This document shows, one piece after another, positions 57,701 to 64,000 of a DNA stretch of 64,000 bases. The stretch is taken from positions 13,091,882 to 13,155,881 of the forward strand of contig NC_088778.1 of the NCBI RefSeq assembly GCF_954871325.1, written 5' to 3'. The stretch's first letter is position 1. Each line of letters begins with the position of its first letter. The translations under genes were made by a program, and so were the position numbers. The notes beneath the pieces were generated by a model that did no database searches, was not told the DNA's origin, and was given only the letters and a program-made list of their open reading frames with translations. Source of the stretch: Gordionus sp. m RMFG-2023 (taxonomy: Eukaryota; Nematomorpha; Gordioida; Chordodea; Parachordodidae).

Positions 57701-59451
57701 CAAGGGGTCAATACAGGAATAGTCCCATACCAAAAGTTGGCCTCTCCTCCATGGGATTTGAGAGATCCCATCAGGACGTTTACCGTCAGATCTAAAAAGA
57801 CCCTGTGGTTCTAACGTGGAAGGAATTTGGGCGGATTTCAGAGCATGTTGGATGATTGTATTACATTGCTTGTGTCTGATGAATCGTCCATTGCAGGAGC
57901 GACAATGTAAACTATGTCTACCCTTCGAGTCAACTGGCGAGTTGCACCCTGAGCAGATGTGGGGGTATGTATATATTAATTTTAGAGAAAAATCTTTTTA
58001 GTTTATAATTTCTTATTTAATTTATCCATGATAATCTAATAGATATTTTTATTAAATTTAGGAAATATAAATTAGACAAATTAGTTTTTTTTTATTTCAT
58101 AAATAAATAAGATAAAAACAAACATGCGTAAATACAATAATCAATAAAATAATATGTATACTATACTATTTAGGTTTAAAAAGAGAATTCGAACGGATAA
58201 CTAAAATATTTTCTAATATTTCAGGATTTAATTTAGTTCTCTGCGCAGAGAGTATAAACTTAAGGCTTGAAAATGCTCTTTCTACGGAGACCTGCGTAGC
58301 TGGAACTGCTAGCACAGTTATAGCTAACTTATAAAGTTCTGGCCTGAATTTAAAAAAAACAATGATTATAAATAAAAAATTATTATATCATTAAAATATT
58401 GCTGACTATTTTATTTATTGTCATTTAAATTCTATGGTCCAAGTTTTTATAATAAGATAAAAAATAAACCATATGATATAAAAATGAATGTAAAAGGTAC
58501 TTGATTTCTACTAGATGTTATTTATTAATAATAGAATTGTATAATTTTTTCCTAATTATTAACAGGTATTATTCTAAAAGCTTATTAATATCTTATATAT
58601 AAATTTGTTAATTTAGTCAAGAATAATTATTTCTGATTTTAAGATATCTTATCTAATTAACAGATAAATTGTCTAATCTCTTATAAATTAAGTATTTAAA
58701 GAAAAAACAACAAACCTGGTATTATTTGATACATAATGTTGATAATATAAAAATATTTAATTTGATATATAATGTTGATAATATAGAAATATTTAATTTG
58801 AAAAGAAATCACCAATTTTCCCAAGGAAAATTAAAATTTTAAATTTAGGTTAATAATTTAAAATTAATTATTTTTAAAACCGAACCGGTTCAAAATATTT
58901 ATAACGGTTCGGTTCGCTCTTAATATTTTCTTCATAACGATTCGGTTAAGGTTACGGTTCATTCCGGTTTTGCGGTTCGGTTCGAACCCCTGATTTAAAA
59001 CGACTAAATATCAACTCACTTTATTTTAATAATTTATAATCGAAATACAAGAGTTGGTCATCACAGTACTTCGGATGATAGTTCCGCATATAGAAGTAAG
59101 GAAGAAGTCGACTATTGGAATACTGAACAAAATCCAGTTCAAAGATTGAAAAAATACATGACTAATCAAGGATTTTGGAACGATAATCTTGAAGCGAAGT
59201 TGCAGAAGACGTCTAGATCACAAGTTGGTACTATTATTTTTCTTCAATTATTGCTAATTTCATATTTAATAAAAATTAAATAGATATTGGAGGCTTTCAA
59301 CAATGCTGAAAAAGAATTGAAACCACCTATTGACGAAATGTTTACTGATGTATATGATAAGTTGCCTTTAAACTTGATAAAACAAAAAGAAGATCTACAT
59401 AGGCATCTTAAAATATATGGCAAACACTATCCTTTAGACAAGTATGCCTAA
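54589..59451 (+). CDS. BCKDHA: Branched-chain 2-oxo acid dehydrogenase E1 alpha, last five exons
   Basis: E1 alpha subunit of the mitochondrial branched-chain keto acid dehydrogenase complex, which decarboxylates the keto acids of Leu, Ile and Val using thiamine diphosphate. Five exons join in phase to 283 residues. They start at [14 protein letters not shown], run through [13 protein letters not shown] and [20 protein letters not shown], the thiamine diphosphate motif ([10 protein letters not shown] to [10 protein letters not shown]), [11 protein letters not shown], and [16 protein letters not shown]. They end in [11 protein letters not shown] and a stop at 59449-59451. Both serines that BCKD kinase phosphorylates in mammals (in GHHS and AYRS) are kept, so kinase control is likely. 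The presequence and the first roughly 140-160 residues must be encoded upstream; I could not find those exons. The 3172-bp third intron is filled with elements. Confidence 0.96.
55091..55235 (+). CDS. BCKDHA: BCKDHA exon (n-3), thiamine diphosphate motif
   Basis: Encodes [39 protein letters not shown] and TLKCPVIFI. The GDG is the start of the cofactor motif. Ends in phase 2 (TG) at donor GTACAA, so exon 3 completes a Cys codon as in human FFCRNN. Confidence 0.95.
55676..55879 (+). CDS. BCKDHA: BCKDHA exon (n-2)
   Basis: Encodes [59 protein letters not shown] and VFIEAMTY. The NN pair ends the cofactor motif. Donor GTATAA. Confidence 0.96.
55970..56215. repeat. Dispersed ATTCCC-type repeat, uninterrupted copy
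   Basis: Contains AAATAATTCCCTGG, AATAAAATAGGAGAGAAAAT and AATAAAATATTTAAAAATT in the same order as the two halves flanking the hAT at 28023-28892, without the hAT. It lies in BCKDHA intron 3. Confidence 0.7.
56736..57094. mobile_element. hAT-type MITE (TAGTGATCTGCA family), 359 bp, exact duplication
   Basis: Ends TAGTGATCTGCATCGGGCC and, inverted, TAGAGATCTGTAAAAGTAG. Exact 8-bp duplications atttaaat lie at 56728-56735 and 57095-57102. Same family as 31486-31818. The 61-codon ORF at 56874-57059 is repeat translation. Confidence 0.88.
57413..58000 (-). mobile_element. LINE C-terminal fragment with restriction-like endonuclease
   Basis: A single minus-strand frame, open for about 195 codons. 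A zinc knuckle [19 protein letters not shown] (Cys-X2-Cys-X9-His-X3-Cys) is followed by [17 protein letters not shown]. Then comes [20 protein letters not shown] with an Asp after it, the RPD...D core of the PDDEXK-like endonuclease in non-LTR retrotransposons. The tail ends [19 protein letters not shown]. The reverse transcriptase part is missing, consistent with 5' truncation. It is more open than the RTE copies, so this insertion is fairly recent. It sits inside the hAT that sits in BCKDHA intron 3. Confidence 0.8.
58170..58345 (-). pseudogene. hAT transposase dimerisation fragment
   Basis: Reads [40 protein letters not shown] and [11 protein letters not shown] on the minus strand, the C-terminal P.T...ERAFS.LK.I....R..L signature. 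The rest of the transposase is not recognised. Confidence 0.88.
59052..59223 (+). CDS. BCKDHA: BCKDHA exon (n-1), phosphorylation loop
   Basis: After a 3172-bp intron. Encodes [39 protein letters not shown] and [18 protein letters not shown]. Contains both conserved kinase-target serines. Confidence 0.96.
59284..59451 (+). CDS. BCKDHA: BCKDHA last exon
   Basis: After a 60-bp intron. Encodes [40 protein letters not shown] and [15 protein letters not shown] with stop TAA. Confidence 0.95.
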   Translation: MLEAFNNAEKELKPPIDEMFTDVYDKLPLNLIKQKEDLHRHLKIYGKHYPLDKYA

Positions 59452-60433
59452 CAAAATTTAAAAAATTGGTATCGACAATTAAGAATTGCTCAAAATAGAT
59501 TCGTATTATTTCTAAAATGATTTTTTATCTTATTTATTCTACATGAAAAAAAAATATTTATATATTTTATACTATTATATTTTTTTATAGTTTTAAAAAA
59601 ATTATTAACAAAGTTTTTTTTAAATTTAACTAAAAGAAACACGCTGTATAAAATTTTATTTTTATGATAAGAAATATTTAATATAACAATAAAATAGTTA
59701 TACAGTATTAAATTTAATGGTATTTATTAACGATATATTTAAAAGGTATTGAATCTTCCCTATTCTTTTTAAACATTCTTGAAGTATTAAATACATACTT
59801 GTTTGGTACACTGTAAGAGAGCCTATTAATTTCAGATAATTTTAACTAAAAAAAGCCGTGTTAAAAATTGATTCAAAAATATACGAGAAATCGTCTGAAA
59901 TTTATAGGGATACCCTGCTTCATATTTAGCGCCTTTTAAAACCCAACCTAGCCTTGCCAACTTTAAAAACGATTTTAATATCAAAATACGACACCTTGCG
60001 AGATAAACATTATTTATTTCTATTTTTCACTTTCTAATTATTTTGAATATAATTTTATTAAAACATTTATAATTAAATTAAATAAATTAGAATAATTAAT
60101 TTATATAAATTTATTATTAAAAAGTAAATAAATTAGCAACATATTAATAATTTTTACCTACCGAATTTGCAGCTTAATATATACAGCCCATTTAAAATAA
60201 ACTGCTAGTACAATATCACTACCCATTGCCTAAAATCGTATAAGCTGTTAAACATAAAAACAGGTCTTGTTAGGAAAAAGCCTTATGGACTCTATAATCA
60301 TTTTCTAAAAAGTGAAAAGCTACATTATATAAGGAAACTAATCTACAAGCAAATCTTTAATTTATTTTGTTCTTTATAATATTTATACAGCTTTATAGGA
60401 CTTGACTCAACTAAAAAAATATTTATTTTGTTT
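59452..60433. other. Region downstream of BCKDHA
   Basis: AT-rich. The BCKDHA 3' UTR must begin here; possible polyadenylation signals (AATAAA-like) occur too often by chance to pick one. No other gene seen. Confidence 0.4.
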
Positions 60434-60441
60434 AATGTTCT

Positions 60442-60775
60442 TAAATATTCATCAAGCCCAGCCAAAAATAATTCGTCCTGACCAGCCCGATCTCGAACGA
60501 AACTTTTTTGTCCCGAAAAGCCCGACCCAAAATAAAAGTTATTTGTCCGCCCAGCCCAGTCCGAATTTATTTAAATATAGAAAAACTTATTTTTTTTTAT
60601 TGTAAAAAAACATTCTACAAATAAAAAAGTATTAGGGCTTTGTTTCTTGTAAGAATTAAAAATTTTATTTGACATGATGTAATTATATCATAAAAATTTA
60701 AGCCCACGACCCAGCTCAACCCAAATTATTTTTAAAAAAATAGACCCTGCCTGGGCTGTTATTTATAGATCTTTA
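60442..60775. mobile_element. Old hAT-type MITE related to the TAGTGATCTGCA family, 334 bp
   Basis: Left TAAATATTCATCAAGCCCAG, right (inverted) TAAAGATCTATAAATAACAG. Flanking 8-mers aatgttct and attgtttt match at 6 of 8. Internal GCCCAGCCC words and A/T runs. Length close to the other two copies (333 and 359). Confidence 0.6.
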
Positions 60776-60783
60776 ATTGTTTT

Positions 60784-61697
60784 TATCTCGAGCGCTTCAT
60801 ATGAATAAACTTAAAAATTTCTAAAATTACTTTAATACATATTTTGTGAAAATTTAAAATCAATAAATATTCTCAAAATTATTAAATGTAGCACCTTTTG
60901 ATTATTAAAAATAAAATTTGTAGCCAATGCCATTAATATTAACCTAGGTTATATTACCAAGAGTGAGATGCAAAGATTTTTATTAATTATTGCTTATGAT
61001 AAAAGTAGAATAAAAAATAAAAAAAAGAATTTATATGAATAAAATAAAAATTCTATAACTGTTCAAAACTTAAAATTTTAATATAAATTGGTTTAGACAG
61101 ATCAGATGAAGGCCTAAGACCTGGCCACTGTCACCTGAGCAAATTCCTTATTTGAGATTATATATGTGTCTCCTCATCCTTCCCCAACAACAGAATTAGC
61201 AACCTGCTTACTCTAACAGACTAAAAAAAATAAAAAACCAACATTTTAATATTCACGCCAATTACAACTTCTACCAACGGATAGTTTGCTCCTTTCACCT
61301 TTAGTCTTTTAAAATAATTCACAAAATTAAATTACAAAAACTTGAACTAAAGAATTCTTATCCCTTAAGCCAAAATATACAAGCAAACTTTAAATTTATC
61401 GATTGTTCCTTTTTAGAAACCCAATTATGTTTTTCTTAAAATTATTTTAATTCGAAATTTTTTTATTATAAAAAACAACTCAATTTTTTTTACTAAATGT
61501 CGAGTACACTACAATACAAATGATGGTAAACGTATTGTGATTTGTTTAAATTTTCAATTTATTACCCCACTTTATTATAAAAAAAATAATATAAATATTG
61601 AATAAAAGTCGACGCGAAAACATAGCATTAAAATTATTTAAGCACTAATTTACAAATATTTTGGTAAAAACATTAATTTAATTCAGAGTAATTGCAT
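60784..61697. other. AT-rich stretch without a gene
   Basis: Nothing recognised on either strand. Confidence 0.4.
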
Positions 61698-62290
61698 TCA
61701 TTTTATAAAGGCTTTCAGCATATCGTGAGCCGAGCTAGTTATATATGGCTTTTCTGATATAATTTTTAATGCTTTATTAACTTTTTCCATATCTTCAGGA
61801 TTTGGCTTGACAAATTTTTTGTCTTCACTCTAAATAATTTTATAAATAGATTGAAACTTTTAAAATAACTTAAACTAATTGGCATAAATATTAATGTGAA
61901 TCCTGCTCCACAATTGATCGTAAGCCTTAAATATTTATTTAATATCATCTAATATATATAATCTCCATAATCGATATATTTTGGTAAACATCAGATCCGA
62001 ACCCAGGATACTCCACATCAAAGGCAAGCGCTTTGTAGCTGTGCATGCCATTTTTAACTTTTTATTTATCTCATTCAAAAAAGCAACTAGATTATAATTT
62101 AATGCCTATAAAATAAAATTATTGGATTTTTTAATATAGCGATTTAAATGAAGAGTTTTTCATTTCAGCTATTTCAACCAAGTTTTAGAATTTTGATCAG
62201 CAATTTGGAAAGCTGGACAAAGTAAACATTTGCTGGAACCTTCAGAAAAAGATTTCAAAAAAATACCTTTTGATTATTGAACAAGTTAAC
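61698..62290 (-). CDS. Candidate 3' exons of an unidentified host gene
   Basis: The most convincing piece is 61698-61829: after acceptor TTATTTAG it reads SEDKKFVKPNPEDMEKVNKA, LKIISEKPYITSSAHDMLKA and FIK with a stop, a charged, helix-like C-terminus. Upstream, 61930-62103 reads ALNYNLVAFLNEINKKLKMA after acceptor TTTTATAG. A second frame over the same stretch reads MHSYKALAFDVEYPGFGSDV. At about 62185-62290, KSFSEGSSKCLLCPAFQIAD has a Cys-X2-Cys. I cannot connect these in one splice pattern or name the protein. They may belong to one minus-strand gene whose start lies to the right. Confidence 0.35.
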
Positions 62291-62880
62291 TTAAACAGTA
62301 ATGAGATAGCCCTGAGTTGCTGATGGAGAGTAAAGTATATATTTAGTACTTTCAGCTTATTTGTAAATATTATTAAATAAAGCATTTGTATTAAAATAAA
62401 ATATGTTAACAAAGTATATATTTACTACTTTCAACTAAGCAGATGTTAGTATTTTGTGATTCATTTCGGTTCATTTTTATTTTGCAATATACTATGAAAA
62501 CGATAAGTTTGTCAAAAAAATATTTTACTTTTAAACTAAATATTTGATTATTCATTATTAATATTTTAAAAACGAAAATATTTTTAAAATAAAAAAAAAC
62601 TAAAAGAGCAGTTTTTTTATTTAGAACCACGGTTTGAACCGATTTTTTATTTTATAATCGTGGTCCAATCAGTGTTCAGCGGTCAGATTTTTATTTTATC
62701 ATTAAATTATTTTTTATTGTATTTTTTTGTCGTGTATAAAAGACAGAAAAAAGTGAATTTTATAAAGGATAATCTTTTTGAATAAAATTATTAGCTTCCT
62801 AAAATATTTGTTTTCTGTTATAAAAGGTAGAAAACAAGATGTATTTTTTAAAATAAATACAAGAGTGGCATAGCTTGCAA
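62291..62880. other. AT-rich stretch without a gene
   Basis: No element end or exon recognised; the 74-codon ORF at 62406-62630 is Lys/Phe/Ile-rich and unconvincing. Confidence 0.4.
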
Positions 62881-62884
62881 TAGA

Positions 62885-63225
62885 AGAAAAAATTTCTTAA
62901 GTTGTATAGTATGTGGTAGTGAAACATGGGCAATGAAAGTGGCACACGAAGTTAAATTGGAAACGGAGATGAAAATGGTTAGATGAGTGCGAAGTATTTC
63001 TAAGAGAGAGAAATAGGCAAGGAATTGCTAAACAAGATTGGAATAGAAGCGATTGGAGTGGTGATGAGAAGAAATAGACCGTGTTTTGAAGTAAGGGGAT
63101 CAAGGCCTAAAGGAAGACCAAGCTGTGGATGAAAGTGATAACGTATGATACGAGAAAAATTGTTCTTACAAATAGCGATGCTCAGGACAGTGAAAAAGGG
63201 TGGATGAGAGAGGAAATTGGTTTAT
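62885..63225 (+). mobile_element. RTE LINE 3'-terminal fragment
   Basis: Plus-strand remains read GSETWAMKVAHEVKLETEMK and, further on, RPKGRPS-like then VITYDTRK and NSDAQDSEKGWMREEI. They match the end of RTE ORFs (SETWAMK..., RPRGRPKKTW, DAQDR..W). The copy at 10530-13620 has the related DETWAMKTA. Broken by stops and 5'-truncated. Confidence 0.78.
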
Positions 63226-63418
63226 CCTGTAAACCGCCATTAAACGTAGAAGAAAGTACGATTAGCGTAGTTGAATGGATTATCATTAGAAAAAAATATA
63301 TTTTCATCACCTCTTTGTACATGAAACTAGCATTTATAATATGGAAATAAGAATGTCTTGGCGGACAAAAAATCTTAATTGTGCATAACGATGGTTTTTA
63401 CAAATTACTATGCACTAC

Positions 63419-64000
63419 CAGGGTTGCGATCTCTCCTCACATCAGCGGGAGACTCCCGCAATTTTTTAGTTTACATGCTGACATCTCACTCCCGCAATTT
63501 TAATTTCTCCCGCACAATTTTGTTTTAGCATTTTATCGTTTTTAATATATATAAATAATAATTTTGAGACAGTAATTGATTATTTTTAAATTAAATTTTA
63601 AATATTTATTCGAAAAACATGTCTAGTTTGTAAATTTCTTTCTATCCTGTTATTTTTCATATTTTATCATTTTCAGTGTGTTTGTGTATAACATTATGAG
63701 ACTAGACGATTAATTATCACGTTCAGATTAAATTAAATAAATAATATTATACTCATTTCAATGATACTGATAGTTCAATCACGTTATTAATAATACAGAT
63801 GCAACTACAGTTGCGGAAATCGTATACACCTATCATGTAGTTCAACATTCACAGAGCTATCTATCATCACAATGTGGGTCTAATCTTTTCCCCATAATAT
63901 TTAACGACTACGATATAAGTACAAACTTTACTTGTGGTAGAACAAAAATTATCAAGGCTATCAAAAATGTTTTAGGACCTGAATTCAAGAGGTCAATTCT
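63419..64000 (+). mobile_element. Second copy of the CAGGGTTGC hAT, cut by the window end
   Basis: Starts CAGGGTTGCGATCTCTCC, followed by CAGCGGGAGACTCCCGC and then the same sequence as the inverted right half of 47788-50759, including CAGATGCAACTACAGTTGCG and CTATCATCACAATGTGGG. Orientation is opposite to that element, so its transposase would run to the right. Only the 5' untranslated and N-terminal part is inside the window. Confidence 0.85.

Larger units (their letters stand above)
57140..58992 (-). mobile_element. hAT element (CAGGGGTTCGAACCG end) carrying a LINE piece
   Basis: Both sides have long stretches of AACGGTTCGGTTCG words in inverted orientation (57140-57270 and 58880-58985). 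The right end, inverted, is CAGGGGTTCGAACCGAACCG, a known animal hAT end type. The left end is eroded near 57130. The 8-mer after the right end, atttaaaa, differs by one base from atttaaat next to the left side (57095-57102), but that octamer also belongs to the neighbouring MITE. Minus-strand transposase remains lie at 58170-58345, and a LINE fragment interrupts the left half. Confidence 0.72.

Noticed and set aside
58970-58992. tRNA B-box GGTTCGAACCCC
   Set aside because: It is the terminal inverted repeat of the hAT element; no A-box lies upstream.

Overview
The window is AT-rich metazoan DNA made of a few intron-split host genes inside a dense bed of DNA transposons, MITEs and LINE remains. 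The host genes are clear orthologues of animal proteins with ordinary GT-AG introns, some very short (40, 60, 67 and 90 bp). I see no bacterial signature, CRISPR array, rRNA, convincing tRNA, or LTR or virus-like element. Gene sequence alone does not place the organism below 'invertebrate-like animal'.

Layout. 1-610: broken end of an uncharacterised repeated animal ORF family. 2225-4223: hAT copy. 5719-24310 (minus): NEMF/Rqc2, the ribosome quality-control factor, read here as 13 phase-consistent exons (about 844 residues; the C-terminal exons were not found). Its introns hold an RTE LINE, a 1365-bp palindromic TA-flanked element, a hAT-like MITE and several unexplained ORFs. 24.3-44.8 kb: no host gene, only hAT families, MITEs, an RTE nested in a hAT, a second copy of the first hAT, and a 14-bp/84-bp hierarchical tandem array. 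44798-46381 (plus): an apparently intact three-exon FLYWCH-MULE transposase-like gene of 465 residues. 47788-50759: a hAT with an exact 8-bp target duplication and an internal inverted partial copy. 53150-53795: a second, inverted copy of the 14/84-bp array. 54589-59451 (plus): the last five exons of BCKDHA, with a third intron stuffed with mobile elements. 61.7-62.3 kb: exon-like pieces of an unidentified minus-strand gene. 62.9-64.0 kb: an RTE tail and the start of another hAT copy.

How the parts relate. NEMF (cytosolic, 60S ribosome) and BCKDHA (mitochondrial branched-chain keto acid oxidation) are unrelated housekeeping genes; nothing suggests an operon or shared control. The dominant biology is transposition: at least nine hAT-type families can be delimited by terminal inverted repeats and 8-bp target duplications matching at 6-8 of 8 positions, giving a rough age series. 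The most unusual structure is the pair of CGCGAA arrays: 14-bp monomers in six-monomer, 84-bp higher-order repeats, in opposite orientation 10.5 kb apart with the same edge sequence, plus a decayed third array at 30.9-31.2 kb.
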